This document shows positions 1 to 7,637 of a stretch of DNA of 13,591 nt, piece by piece. The position numbers were made by a program, and so were the translations under genes. Source of the DNA: Clostridiaceae bacterium (lineage in GTDB: Bacteria; Bacillota; Clostridia; Oscillospirales; Butyricicoccaceae); assembly GCA_016293155.1 (NCBI GenBank), contig JAEDEU010000041.1, forward strand, positions 1-13,591. Direction: 5' to 3'. Under the pieces are notes generated by a model, which saw nothing but the letters and a program-made list of their open reading frames with translations, ran no database searches and was not told the origin of the DNA. Within the stretch, counting starts at the first letter, position 1, and the number at the start of each line of letters is the position of its first letter.

Positions 1-971
1 GCCCACTTGATCTCGATCTCATCCAGCTTGCCGTCGATGACTGCATTGAAGATATCGTACAGATCGCTCTCCAGACGGGACAGAACTGCCTGCGTCTCCG
101 GATCGCCGAAGCGTGCATTGTACTCGATGACCTTCGGACCCTTCGGGGTGAGCATCAGTCCGAAGTACAGTACGCCCTGGAACGGACGGCCCTCGGCTGC
201 CATTGCGTCAACCGTCGGACGGAAAATGGTGTCGATGCACTGCTGCTCGATGTCCTTGGTATAGAAGCGGGACGGGGAGAACGCACCCATGCCGCCGGTA
301 TTCGGGCCTTCATCGTTATCGTATGCGCGCTTATGATCCTGCGCGGACGGCATGGTGGAAAAATTCTTGCCGTCTACGAATGCCAGCACGGAAACCTCCG
401 GACCGGTCAGGCATTCCTCAATGACAACACGAGCGCCTGCGCCGCCGAATGCACCGCCGTCAATCGCATCACGTACCGCAGCGATTGCTTCCTCCTCGGT
501 TGCCGCAACGGTAACGCCCTTGCCCAGTGCCAGACCGTCCGCCTTGATCACGATCGGTGCACCCTGCTGCTTGATATATTCCACAGCCTCGTCGCTGTTT
601 TCAAATACCGCATATGCCGCAGTCGGAATGTTGTACTTTGCCATCAGCTCCTTGGCAAACGACTTGGAGCCTTCAATCACAGCCGCATTCTTCTTCGGGC
701 CGAATGCGCGGAAGCCTGCCTCGGTCAGAGCATCTACCATGCCCAGCGCCAGCGGATCGTCCGGTGCGACCACGATCAGATCCGGATTGTTCTTTTTGGA
801 AAACGCAACGACACCGTCGATGTCGGTTGCCTTGATATCAACACATTCTGCAATTGCCGCAATGCCGCCGTTGCCCGGTGCACACCACAGCTTGTCTACC
901 TTCGGGCTCTTGTTCAGCGCCCAGCAAATTGCATGTTCGCGGCCGCCGCCGCCGATAACCAGTACCTTCAT
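1..971 (-). CDS. purD: Phosphoribosylamine--glycine ligase (GAR synthetase), C-terminus cut by window edge
   Basis: Ligates glycine to 5-phosphoribosylamine with ATP to give glycinamide ribotide, the second step of purine synthesis, in the cytoplasm. The start ATG at 971-969 follows a GGAGG eight bases upstream. The N-terminus MKVLVIGGGGREHAICWAL is the typical PurD nucleotide-binding opening, followed by the ATP-grasp part with KADGLALGKGV around residue 140 and HKRAYDNDEGPNTGGMGAFS around 215-235, then a stretch ending DEIEIKW at residue 323. Family members are about 420 residues, so roughly the last 100 lie beyond position 1. It is the last purine gene seen, 103 bases after the AICAR transformylase gene, and appears to have its own promoter as well as being downstream of the operon. 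Identification is firm; only the missing end is unseen. Confidence 0.96.
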   Translation of the reverse strand, partial: MKVLVIGGGGREHAICWALNKSPKVDKLWCAPGNGGIAAIAECVDIKATDIDGVVAFSKKNNPDLIVVAPDDPLALGMVDALTEAGFRAFGPKKNAAVIEGSKSFAKELMAKYNIPTAAYAVFENSDEAVEYIKQQGAPIVIKADGLALGKGVTVAATEEEAIAAVRDAIDGGAFGGAGARVVIEECLTGPEVSVLAFVDGKNFSTMPSAQDHKRAYDNDEGPNTGGMGAFSPSRFYTKDIEQQCIDTIFRPTVDAMAAEGRPFQGVLYFGLMLTPKGPKVIEYNARFGDPETQAVLSRLESDLYDIFNAVIDGKLDEIEIKW

Positions 972-1004
972 GGGAATTCCTCCATTGGTCGAAATTGCGC
1001 TATT

Positions 1005-1033
1005 ATTTTACCATATTTTATAATAGAACGCAA
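1005..1033 (-). promoter_or_regulatory. Probable sigma-A promoter of purD
   Basis: On the minus strand TTGCGT (1033-1028) is followed after exactly 17 bases by TAAAAT (1010-1005), with TGG directly before it making an extended -10. It lies 34 bases upstream of the purD start codon. The -35 starts on the base next to the preceding stem-loop. This suggests purD can be transcribed on its own. Promoter strength is inferred from consensus match only. Confidence 0.55.
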
Positions 1034-1055
1034 CAGGGCGGATTTCTCCGCCCTG
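1034..1055 (-). terminator. Stem-loop between AICAR transformylase gene and purD, possible weak terminator
   Basis: CAGGGCGGA and TCCGCCCTG form a perfect 9-bp stem. Read on the minus strand the loop is GAAA, a stable GNRA tetraloop. It is 19 bases past the transformylase stop codon. The following bases (TTGCGTTCT) are only moderately T-rich, so it may be a partial terminator or an mRNA-stability hairpin rather than a full stop. Confidence 0.5.
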
Positions 1056-1074
1056 ATTTGATGCTGTCAGTGAA

Positions 1075-2250
1075 TTAGTGATGGAACAGTCTGCTGCCAG
1101 TGAAGCACATAACCATGCCATACTTGTTTGCGGTGTCGATAACATGGTCGTCGCGGATGGAGCCGCCCGGCTGTACGATGTACTTGACGCCGGACTTCTT
1201 TGCGCGCTCAACGTTGTCGCCGAACGGGAAGAATGCATCCGAGCCGACGGTTACGCCGCTCTGCTGTGCGATCCACGCCTTCTTCTCCTCCAGAGTCAGC
1301 GGCTCCGGCTTGACCTTGAACTTGGTCTGCCATTCGCCCTCTGCCAGTACGTCCTCGTACTCGTCGGAGATGTATACGTCGATTGCATTGTCACGGTCCG
1401 GACGGCGGATGTTATCCACAAACTGTAAGCCCATGACCTTCGGATGATGGCGCAGGCACCAGTTGTCCGCCTTGTTGCCCGCCAGACGGGTGCAGTGGAT
1501 ACGGGACTGCTGTCCTGCACCGACACCGATTGCCTGACCGTTCTTGACATAGCAGACCGAGTTGGACTGGGTGTACTTCAGGGTAATCAGTGCAACGATC
1601 ATGTCGAGCTTTGCCTGCTTGTCCAGCTCCTTGTTCTCGGTGATGATGTTGCCCAGCATCTCCTCAGAGATCTTGAGGTCGTTGTGACCCTGCTCGAAGG
1701 TGATGCCGAAAATGTCGCGCTGCTCGATCGGAGCCGGAACATAGTTCGGGTCGATCTTGACGACATTGTAGGTGCCGCGGCGCTTGGTCTTGAGGATTTC
1801 CAGCGCCTCATCGGAGTAGGACGGAGCGATGATGCCGTCGGACACTTCCTTTGCCAGATATGCTGCGGTTACCGCATCGCACTCATCGGAGAGTGCAACC
1901 CAGTCGCCGTAGGAGCACAGGCGGTCTGCACCGCGTGCGCGGATGTATGCGCAGGCGATCGGAGACAGCTCCTCCTCGCCCTCAACGAAATAGATTGCCT
2001 TCTCGTCGTCGGACAGCGGCAGACCGATTGCCGCGCCTGCCGGAGAAACGTGCTTAAAGGATGCGGCGGACGCCATGCCGGTTGCTTCCTTCAGCTCCTT
2101 GACCAGCTGCCAGCTGTTGAATGCGTCACAGAAGTTGATATAGCCCGGCTTGCCGTTCAGAACCTCGATCGGCAGCTCGCCCTCCTTCATAAACAGACGG
2201 GACGGCTTCTGATTCGGGTTGCAGCCGTATTTCAGTGCCAGTTCTTTCAT
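1075..2250 (-). CDS. purH: Free-standing AICAR transformylase (C-terminal half of PurH)
   Basis: Transfers a formyl group from 10-formyl-tetrahydrofolate to AICAR, giving FAICAR, the ninth step of purine synthesis. The 391-residue protein aligns by motif only with the AICARFT domain of bifunctional PurH (about 510 residues): LALKYGCNPNQKPSRLF at the N-terminus, SFKHVSPAG with the catalytic Lys66-His67 pair, GAGQQSRIHCTRLAG, SDAFFPFGDNVERA and the typical end MCFTGSRLFHH. The MGS-like IMP cyclohydrolase domain that normally precedes it is absent. I chose ATG 2250 because the family sequence begins there, with GGAGG eleven bases upstream; the frame is open for 19 more codons up to 2307 but that stretch overlaps the previous gene and is unlike the family. 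The gene starts 19 bases after an IMP cyclohydrolase of a different fold, which supplies the missing activity. Confidence 0.95.
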   Translation of the reverse strand: MKELALKYGCNPNQKPSRLFMKEGELPIEVLNGKPGYINFCDAFNSWQLVKELKEATGMASAASFKHVSPAGAAIGLPLSDDEKAIYFVEGEEELSPIACAYIRARGADRLCSYGDWVALSDECDAVTAAYLAKEVSDGIIAPSYSDEALEILKTKRRGTYNVVKIDPNYVPAPIEQRDIFGITFEQGHNDLKISEEMLGNIITENKELDKQAKLDMIVALITLKYTQSNSVCYVKNGQAIGVGAGQQSRIHCTRLAGNKADNWCLRHHPKVMGLQFVDNIRRPDRDNAIDVYISDEYEDVLAEGEWQTKFKVKPEPLTLEEKKAWIAQQSGVTVGSDAFFPFGDNVERAKKSGVKYIVQPGGSIRDDHVIDTANKYGMVMCFTGSRLFHH

Positions 2251-2269
2251 AATCTCATTTGCCTCCGAA

Positions 2270-2974
2270 TTACTGATGCTTATTGACGATTCTGCTCTGT
2301 ACCTCACCGGTCTCCAGATTGATGAAGCGGGTGTACAGAGAAACCTTGTTGTCTGCGTTCAGGTTTTCCCATACCATTGCGGTGAAGGAGTCGATGTCGC
2401 CCTCAATCACAACGGTATCCGGCTCGCCCTCGAAGGACGGCAGCGGATTGCCGTCTGCCTGATAGGTATGGATGAAGTGACCCTTGCCGGCAATCGGCTT
2501 GTCGTACTCAAAGAAGAAGCGCTTGGAGCAGGACGGATCGCCGTCAAAGCTCTTCAGGATGGACAGCTCGTAAGCGCCGTCCGCCTCAACGATGCCGGAG
2601 ATACGCGGGGTGTAGTTCGGACCGTCCGGCTCGTACTCGCGGGTGCGCAGTGCCTCAAAGTAGCTCTTGCCCTCTGCCAGATAATCGCGGATGGTATCCG
2701 TCTGATCGCCGTTGGTGACGATGGTGCGGTCGCCCAGCACGCGAACCGGATGATAGATAATCAGAGACGGGTCAACCATCTTGGACGGGTCAAACGCCTC
2801 GGTGCGGATGCCGTCCTCGGTCTCGGTAAAGATACGGTTGCGGCTGTTTTCGCTTCTGCCCATGATGAAATATGCGATCACCGCACACTTGTTGTCCGCG
2901 CTGCGGCCGAGGACGATGCCTCTGCCCGGATATGCGTTGCTGCGCAGTTCCTCTGCAAGATTGAGAATCTTCAT
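2270..2974 (-). CDS. purO: IMP cyclohydrolase, archaeal PurO type
   Basis: Closes the ring of FAICAR to give IMP, the last step of de novo synthesis. At 234 residues it is unlike the N-terminal domain of PurH. Its opening (PGRGIVLGRSADNKCAVIAY, then FIMGRSENSRNR) and the later GNPLPSFEGEPDTVV are those of the IMP_cyclohyd family first known from archaeal PurO, an Ntn-hydrolase-like fold. The start ATG at 2974 is preceded by AGAGGAG. The gene lies 17 bases after purN and 19 bases before the stand-alone AICAR transformylase, so the two together replace bifunctional PurH. The family call is from memory of its motifs; the genomic position gives strong independent support. Confidence 0.88.
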   Translation of the reverse strand: MKILNLAEELRSNAYPGRGIVLGRSADNKCAVIAYFIMGRSENSRNRIFTETEDGIRTEAFDPSKMVDPSLIIYHPVRVLGDRTIVTNGDQTDTIRDYLAEGKSYFEALRTREYEPDGPNYTPRISGIVEADGAYELSILKSFDGDPSCSKRFFFEYDKPIAGKGHFIHTYQADGNPLPSFEGEPDTVVIEGDIDSFTAMVWENLNADNKVSLYTRFINLETGEVQSRIVNKHQ

Positions 2975-2991
2975 GTCTGCTCCTCTTTTAT

Positions 2992-3618
2992 TCAGTCCGT
3001 CACGCGGACGATATTGTTTTCTACCAAAAGTCTGCCGTCGCAGAACAGGCTGACCGCCTGCGGCAGCAGGATATGCTCCGCCTGAGCCATAATGCGCTTT
3101 TGCAGGGTTTCCGGAGTGTCATCCGGCTCCACGCACACTGCCTTCTGCGCGATGATCGGACCGCCGTCCGTCACTGCGTTGACAAAGTGTACGGTTGCGC
3201 CGCTGACCTTAACGCCCTTGGCGAGTGCCGCCTCGTGTACGTGCAGACCGTAGTATCCATCCCCGCAGAACGCCGGGATGAGCGACGGGTGCACGTTGAT
3301 GATGCGGTTTTCGTAGCGGCTGCAAAATGCTGCGGAAAGCACAGTCATAAAGCCCGCCAGTACGATCAGACCGATACCGCGGGCTTCCAGCTCCGCAGTG
3401 AGCGCATCGGTATATTCCTGCTCGGTGTTGTAGTCCTTTTTGCGCAGGACGACGGACGGAATGCCCGCCTTCGCTGCGCGCTCGATGGCGTATGCGTTCG
3501 GGTTGGATGCGACAACAACGGCAATTCTGCCGTTCGGGATGCTGCCCGCCTGCTGTGCATCAATCAGCGCCTGTAAATTGGTGCCGCCGCCCGAAACCAG
3601 TACCGCGATATTTACCAT
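2992..3618 (-). CDS. purN: Phosphoribosylglycinamide formyltransferase (GART)
   Basis: Formylates glycinamide ribotide using 10-formyl-tetrahydrofolate, the third step of the pathway. The 208-residue protein starts with MVNIAVLVSGGGTNLQALID, the Rossmann-like phosphate-binding start of PurN. The catalytic triad is visible: Asn108 and His110 in NVHPSLIPAF, and Asp151 in TDGGPIIAQ. The loop after PAF is a few residues longer than in E. coli (CGDGYYGLHVH), which I recall as usual for Firmicute PurN. Its ATG lies inside the purM stop region with a 7-base overlap (ATGGTAA), and the Shine-Dalgarno is weak (GAAGGG), so translation is probably coupled to purM. Confidence 0.96.
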   Translation of the reverse strand: MVNIAVLVSGGGTNLQALIDAQQAGSIPNGRIAVVVASNPNAYAIERAAKAGIPSVVLRKKDYNTEQEYTDALTAELEARGIGLIVLAGFMTVLSAAFCSRYENRIINVHPSLIPAFCGDGYYGLHVHEAALAKGVKVSGATVHFVNAVTDGGPIIAQKAVCVEPDDTPETLQKRIMAQAEHILLPQAVSLFCDGRLLVENNIVRVTD

Positions 3619-4649
3619 AACGTAACGCCCTTCTCACCGGACTTGCACTCGCCGATGATGTATGCCTTCTCGCCTGCTGCCTCAACTGCTGCAATCGCCT
3701 TGTCTGCGGTGTCCTTGGAAACCGCAACAACCAGACCTGCGCCCATGTTGAAGGTATTGTACATATCGCGCTCCGGAATGTTGCCGGTCTTTGCGATCAG
3801 GTCGAAGATTGCCGGAACCGGCATAGCAGCCTTCTCGATGGAGGCGTTGATGCCGTCCTTGAGCATACGCGGAATGTTTTCGTAGTAGCCGCCGCCGGTG
3901 ATGTGGCTGATTGCCTTGACATCCGCATTTGCGATCAGCGACTGGATGGTCTTGACATAGATCTTGGTCGGGGTCAGCAGCTCCTCGCCGAGGGTCTTGC
4001 CGAACTCGTCAATGTAGCGCTTGACCGACTGCTCGTTAATGCCCAGCGTCTTGCGCACCAGAGAGTATCCGTTGGAGTGAACGCCGGAGGATGCCACGCC
4101 GATCAGCACGTCGCCGACCTCCAGACGGGAGCCGTCGATCATCTTGTCGTGGTCTACGATACCGACCGAGAAGCCTGCCATGTCGTACTCGTCAATCGGA
4201 TAGAAGCCCGGCATCTCTGCGGTCTCGCCGCCGACCAGTGCGCAGCCTGCCTGACGGCAGCCCTCTGCAATGCCCTTGACCAGCTCTGCAATCTTTTCCG
4301 GATAGTTCTTGCCGACAGCCAGATAGTCCAGGAAGAACAGCGGCTGTGCACCGCAGCAGGCGATATCGTTGACGCACATTGCAACGCAGTCGATGCCGAC
4401 CGTGTCATGCTTGTCCATCAGGAATGCCAGCTTCAGCTTGGTGCCGACGCCGTCCGTACCGGAAACCAGAATCGGGCGCTTCATGCCCTGAATCGGCGGC
4501 TCGAACATACCGCCGAAACCGCCCAGCGAACCGAGTACGCCGGGAATATATGTGCTCTCAACGAGCGGCTTCATTTTTTTCACTGCTTCGTAGCCGGCAG
4601 TTACGTCAACACCGGCTGCCTTGTAGCTCTCAGAACGGCTGTTAAGCAT
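3612..4649 (-). CDS. purM: Phosphoribosylformylglycinamidine cyclo-ligase (AIR synthetase)
   Basis: Closes FGAM to aminoimidazole ribotide with ATP, the fifth step. The 345-residue length is standard. Family motifs are VSGTDGVGTKLKLA (62-75), GIDCVAMCVNDIACCGA (85-101), GGETAEMPGFY and a late ITGGGYYENIPRML. I start at ATG 4649 (MLNSRSESYK), where the family begins; the frame stays open to 4760 but the extra 37 residues are low-quality shadow of purF. The start overlaps the purF stop by 8 bases (ATGCTTAA) and only a weak GGGA precedes it, so translational coupling to purF is likely. The 3' end overlaps purN by 7 bases. Confidence 0.97.
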   Translation of the reverse strand: MLNSRSESYKAAGVDVTAGYEAVKKMKPLVESTYIPGVLGSLGGFGGMFEPPIQGMKRPILVSGTDGVGTKLKLAFLMDKHDTVGIDCVAMCVNDIACCGAQPLFFLDYLAVGKNYPEKIAELVKGIAEGCRQAGCALVGGETAEMPGFYPIDEYDMAGFSVGIVDHDKMIDGSRLEVGDVLIGVASSGVHSNGYSLVRKTLGINEQSVKRYIDEFGKTLGEELLTPTKIYVKTIQSLIANADVKAISHITGGGYYENIPRMLKDGINASIEKAAMPVPAIFDLIAKTGNIPERDMYNTFNMGAGLVVAVSKDTADKAIAAVEAAGEKAYIIGECKSGEKGVTLW

Positions 4650-6126
4650 TTTCACCAATCCCACTTTCAAAAATATTTTTTTCAACCGTATCCGGTGTCT
4701 TGACCGGATACTTGCCCGTGAAGCAGCCGTCACAGAAGCCGCAGTTCGCGCCGACGGCAATCTTGTGTGCTGCCTCCACGGAGAGATATCCCAGAGAGTC
4801 CACGCCGATCAGGTCGCGGATCTCCTCTACTGTACGTCCGTGTGCAATCAGATACTTGCGATCCGGGACATCCGTACCGAAGAAGCACGGATGCAGGAAC
4901 GGCGGTGCGGAAACGCGCATATGCACTTCCTTTGCGCCCGCATCGCGCAGCAGCTGTACCAGACGTGCACAGGTTGTGCCGCGGACAATGGAGTCGTCCA
5001 CCATGACCACGCGCTTGTCCTTCAGCGCGTGCTTGAGCGCATTCAGCTTGATGCGCACCGAACGCTCACGCTTGTCCTGTCCCGGCTGGATGAAGGTACG
5101 GCCGATGTAACGGTTCTTAATCAGACCTACGCCGTACGGAATGCCGGACTGCTTTGCATAGCCGATGGCTGCCGGAATGCCGGAATCCGGCACGCCGATG
5201 ACGACATCCGCCTCGACGGCGTGCTCCTTTGCCAGATAGCGGCCTGCCTCCTGACGCGCAATCTCAACAGATGCGCCGTCTACGATGGAATCCGGACGGG
5301 CAAAATAGATGTACTCAAATACACAGGTCGTGTGCTCGCAGTGGATGCCGCAGTGCATGGAACGGATCTCGCCGTCCTCTACGACAACCACCTCGCCCGG
5401 CTCGATGTCGCGGATAAACTCCGCGCCCATGGAGTCCAGTGCGCAGGTTTCGGAGGCAAAGATGATGCTGTCGCCCATTTTACCCATGCAAAGCGGGCGG
5501 AAACCGTGCGGATCGCGCGCGGCAATCAGCTTGCGCGGAGACATGATGACCAGCGAATAAGCACCCTCGATAATGCTCATGGCATTCAGGACTGCCTTTT
5601 CGATGCTGCCGCTGGTCAGGCGCTGCTGTACAATCGTGTATGCCAGCACCTCGGTATCACTGGAGGCGCGGAAAATTGCGCCGTTCAGCTCAAACTTGCG
5701 GCGCAGCTCGCCTGCATTGACCAGATTGCCGTTGTGCGCCAGTGCAAGGTTGCCCTTGATATGCGTAATCGAAATCGGCTGTGCGTTCTCGCGGGACTGC
5801 ACGCCGGTGGTCGAATAGCGGACGTGACCGATCGCCATATTGCCCGGCATACTGTCCAGAATGCGCTGATTGAATACGTCATTGACCAGACCGATATCCT
5901 TGTGGCATTTGATTACGCCATCGTTGTTGACTGCGATGCCGCATGCCTCCTGACCGCGGTGCTGAAGCGCAAACAATGCGGTATGCGCCTCATGTGCCGG
6001 ACTGATGCGGCCGACATCCTTTTTGCCGAGATAGATGCCGAAAACACCGCATTCCTCATGCACTGCATCCGTGAACGGTGTAACCGTACGGCGGACACGG
6101 CTGGATTTCTTCATCCAATATTTCAT
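4642..6126 (-). CDS. purF: Amidophosphoribosyltransferase (glutamine PRPP amidotransferase), Fe-S type
   Basis: Commits PRPP to purine synthesis by making phosphoribosylamine from PRPP and glutamine. The 494-residue protein has a 25-residue propeptide before the nucleophile Cys26 (EECGVFG), the class II glutaminase domain (HVRYSTTG at 101-108, HNGNLVN at 131-137), and a PRPP-binding site VVMVDDSIVRGTTC at 373-386. Cys268, Cys414, Cys465 and Cys468 sit where the Bacillus-type enzyme binds its oxygen-sensitive 4Fe-4S cluster, so this is the processed, Fe-S, B. subtilis type, not the E. coli type. AAGGGA precedes ATG 6126. It begins 51 bases after purC and overlaps purM. Feedback inhibition by nucleotides is known for the family. 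Confidence 0.97.
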   Translation of the reverse strand: MKYWMKKSSRVRRTVTPFTDAVHEECGVFGIYLGKKDVGRISPAHEAHTALFALQHRGQEACGIAVNNDGVIKCHKDIGLVNDVFNQRILDSMPGNMAIGHVRYSTTGVQSRENAQPISITHIKGNLALAHNGNLVNAGELRRKFELNGAIFRASSDTEVLAYTIVQQRLTSGSIEKAVLNAMSIIEGAYSLVIMSPRKLIAARDPHGFRPLCMGKMGDSIIFASETCALDSMGAEFIRDIEPGEVVVVEDGEIRSMHCGIHCEHTTCVFEYIYFARPDSIVDGASVEIARQEAGRYLAKEHAVEADVVIGVPDSGIPAAIGYAKQSGIPYGVGLIKNRYIGRTFIQPGQDKRERSVRIKLNALKHALKDKRVVMVDDSIVRGTTCARLVQLLRDAGAKEVHMRVSAPPFLHPCFFGTDVPDRKYLIAHGRTVEEIRDLIGVDSLGYLSVEAAHKIAVGANCGFCDGCFTGKYPVKTPDTVEKNIFESGIGENA

Positions 6127-6177
6127 AATCTAATTCCCTTTTTTATGCGACTGATGCGTTATCGTATTGCGAAAAAA

Positions 6178-6891
6178 TTACTCGCCCAGCAGACGGCGCA
6201 GGATCTCCTGATAAGCGTCCTCGACACCGCCCAGATCGCGGCGGAAACGGTCCTTATCCAGCTTCTCGCCGGTCTTGCTGTCCCAGAAGCGGCAGGTATC
6301 CGGAGAAATCTCGTCTGCCAGAACGATGGTGCCGTCAGACAGTCTGCCGAACTCCAGCTTGAAGTCGATCAGATCAATGCCCAGATCAGCCAGGTACTCG
6401 CCCAGATACTGGTTGACTGCCAGTGCGTACTTGTCGATGGTAGCCAGCTCCTCCGGAGTGCACAGACCCAGAGCGAATGCGTGGTACTGGTTAATCATCG
6501 GATCGCCCAGTGCGTCGTCCTTGTAGCTGTACTCCAGAACGGTGCTGTTGAGCTTGGTGCCCTCCGGCAGACCGACGCGGGTTGCAAGAGAACCTGCTAC
6601 GATATTGCGGACGATAACCTCCAGCGGTACGATGGTAACCTTCTTGACGATGGTCTCGCGCTCGGAGATCTCCTCGACAAAGTGGGTCGGGATGCCCTTG
6701 CCTGCCAGCATCTTCATCAGATGGTTGGTAACACGGTTGTTGATGACGCCCTTGCCGACGATGGTGCCCTTCTTCACGCCGTTGAATGCGGTTGCGTCGT
6801 CCTTGTAGTCAACGATCAGCAGCTCCGGATCATCGGTGCTGTAAACCTTCTTTGCCTTGCCTTCGTAAAGCTGCTCTAACTTCTTAACCAT
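6178..6891 (-). CDS. purC: SAICAR synthetase
   Basis: Joins CAIR and aspartate with ATP to make SAICAR. The 237-residue length is standard for bacterial PurC. Motifs read YEGKAKKVYST (9-19), the ATP site DYKDDATAFNG (28-38), VEVIVRNIVAGS-like segment near 91-101 (PLEVIVRNIVAGS), DLIDFKLEFGR (173-183) and LADEISPDTCRFWD (191-204). GGAGG lies eight bases upstream of ATG 6891. It is placed 65 bases after purE; that gap is AT-rich but I could not support a second promoter or terminator in it. Confidence 0.97.
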   Translation of the reverse strand: MVKKLEQLYEGKAKKVYSTDDPELLIVDYKDDATAFNGVKKGTIVGKGVINNRVTNHLMKMLAGKGIPTHFVEEISERETIVKKVTIVPLEVIVRNIVAGSLATRVGLPEGTKLNSTVLEYSYKDDALGDPMINQYHAFALGLCTPEELATIDKYALAVNQYLGEYLADLGIDLIDFKLEFGRLSDGTIVLADEISPDTCRFWDSKTGEKLDKDRFRRDLGGVEDAYQEILRRLLGE

Positions 6892-6956
6892 GATTCTATT
6901 CCTCCGACATAATTTGTTGATTAACTATAATATAGATAAACGGTTTTGTCCGCGGT

Positions 6957-7448
6957 TCAGGAGAACTGCTCCTGAATCTTTGCGTCCTTTGCCGCAACCT
7001 TCTCTGCCATCTCCGCCTTGAATGCATCCAGCTTTGCCGCCAGCTCCTCATCCTCCAGCGCCAGCATCTGAACCGCCAGAATCGCAGCATTGTCCGCGCC
7101 GTTGACTGCAACCGTGGCAACCGGAATGCCGCTCGGCATCTGTACCATGGAAAGCAGGCTGTCCAGACCGTCCATCAGGGACGACTTGATCGGCACGCCG
7201 ATGACCGGCAGCGTGGTATAAGCCGCGATGACGCCGCCCAGATGCGCCGCCTTGCCCGCTGCGGCGATGATGACGCCGAAGCCGTTTGCTCTGGCGTTCT
7301 TTGCCAGCTGCTCTGCCGCCGCCGGCGTTCTGTGCGCGGAGACAACGCGCACCTCAAACGGCACGCCGAAATCGCGCAGGCGGTCAACTGCCCCCTCCAT
7401 AACCTTGAGATCGCTGTCCGATCCCATGACAATACATACCTTTTTCAC
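6957..7448 (-). CDS. purE: N5-carboxyaminoimidazole ribonucleotide mutase, PurE class I-like
   Basis: Carboxylation step giving CAIR. The 163-residue protein has the PurE motifs GSDSDLKVM (9-17), VVSAHRTP (35-42, with His39 in the active site) and AGKAAHLGGVIAAYT (64-78). The start is GTG at 7448-7446, supported by GGAGGG seven bases upstream; no in-frame ATG lies nearby. The size and the GSDSD/SAHRTP sequences fit class I PurE, which uses N5-CAIR made by PurK, but no purK is visible here. It is the first enzyme gene of the operon, directly after the leader terminator, so its expression (and that of the genes after it) should depend on readthrough. Confidence 0.95.
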   Translation of the reverse strand: MKKVCIVMGSDSDLKVMEGAVDRLRDFGVPFEVRVVSAHRTPAAAEQLAKNARANGFGVIIAAAGKAAHLGGVIAAYTTLPVIGVPIKSSLMDGLDSLLSMVQMPSGIPVATVAVNGADNAAILAVQMLALEDEELAAKLDAFKAEMAEKVAAKDAKIQEQFS

Positions 7449-7474
7449 GTATGATCCCTCCTATTTCGGAACAC

Positions 7475-7504
7475 AAAAAACAGGACATCGTGACAGATGT
7501 CCTG
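7475..7504 (-). terminator. Attenuator-like intrinsic terminator in the purE leader
   Basis: CAGGACATC and GATGTCCTG form a perfect 9-bp stem with a 6-base loop; on the minus strand it is followed at once by six T. It ends only 26 bases before the purE start and lies downstream of the operon promoter, so it can stop transcription before purE. The 5' arm begins 6 bases after the stop codon of the leader ORF. On the plus strand CG and then six T also follow the stem, so it could work both ways, but no plus-strand gene ends here. Confidence 0.8.
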
Positions 7505-7510
7505 CGTTTT

Positions 7511-7606
7511 TTATATAGCTGTGCCGCCGCAAAAAAAGCCGCACTGATACACCGAACGATGCACGAATCCCTGTGTTGCATGAAAAAACGCACAATTACA
7601 CAGCAT
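7511..7606 (-). CDS. Putative 31-aa leader peptide of the purine operon
   Basis: A small ORF, ATG at 7606-7604 and TAA at 7513-7511, with an excellent Shine-Dalgarno AAAGGAG (7621-7615) eight bases upstream. It encodes 31 residues beginning MLCNCAFFHATQGF and ending YQCGFFCGGTAI: four Cys (3, 5, 22, 26) and five Phe, two of the latter as FF pairs. It lies about 45 bases after the predicted transcription start and stops 6 bases before the attenuator stem, a geometry typical of leader peptides that couple ribosome position to terminator folding. I do not recognise the peptide. The AGCTGT next to its Shine-Dalgarno can pair with ACAGCT at its 3' end (7522-7517). Function is inferred from position; translation is not proven. 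Confidence 0.6.
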   Translation of the reverse strand: MLCNCAFFHATQGFVHRSVYQCGFFCGGTAI

Positions 7607-7637
7607 TTCGACAGCTCCTTTCCTCAACCGGACACAT

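Noticed and set aside
4650..4760. N-terminal extension of purM
   Set aside because: The 37 added residues are basic, low-quality sequence overlapping purF; PurM family members begin at the ATG at 4649.
4765..6879. 704-codon open frame on the plus strand opposite purF and purC
   Set aside because: It crosses two real genes and the gap between them. The genes avoid TTA, CTA and TCA codons, which are stops when read backwards, so long antisense frames arise by chance. The translation has no recognisable domain and no ribosome binding site.
7465..7557. PurR PurBox pair (CCGAAC at 7552-7557 and CCGAA on the other strand at 7465-7469)
   Set aside because: They lie downstream of the promoter, about 80 bases apart and with poor flanks, unlike the closely spaced inverted pair upstream of known PurR promoters.
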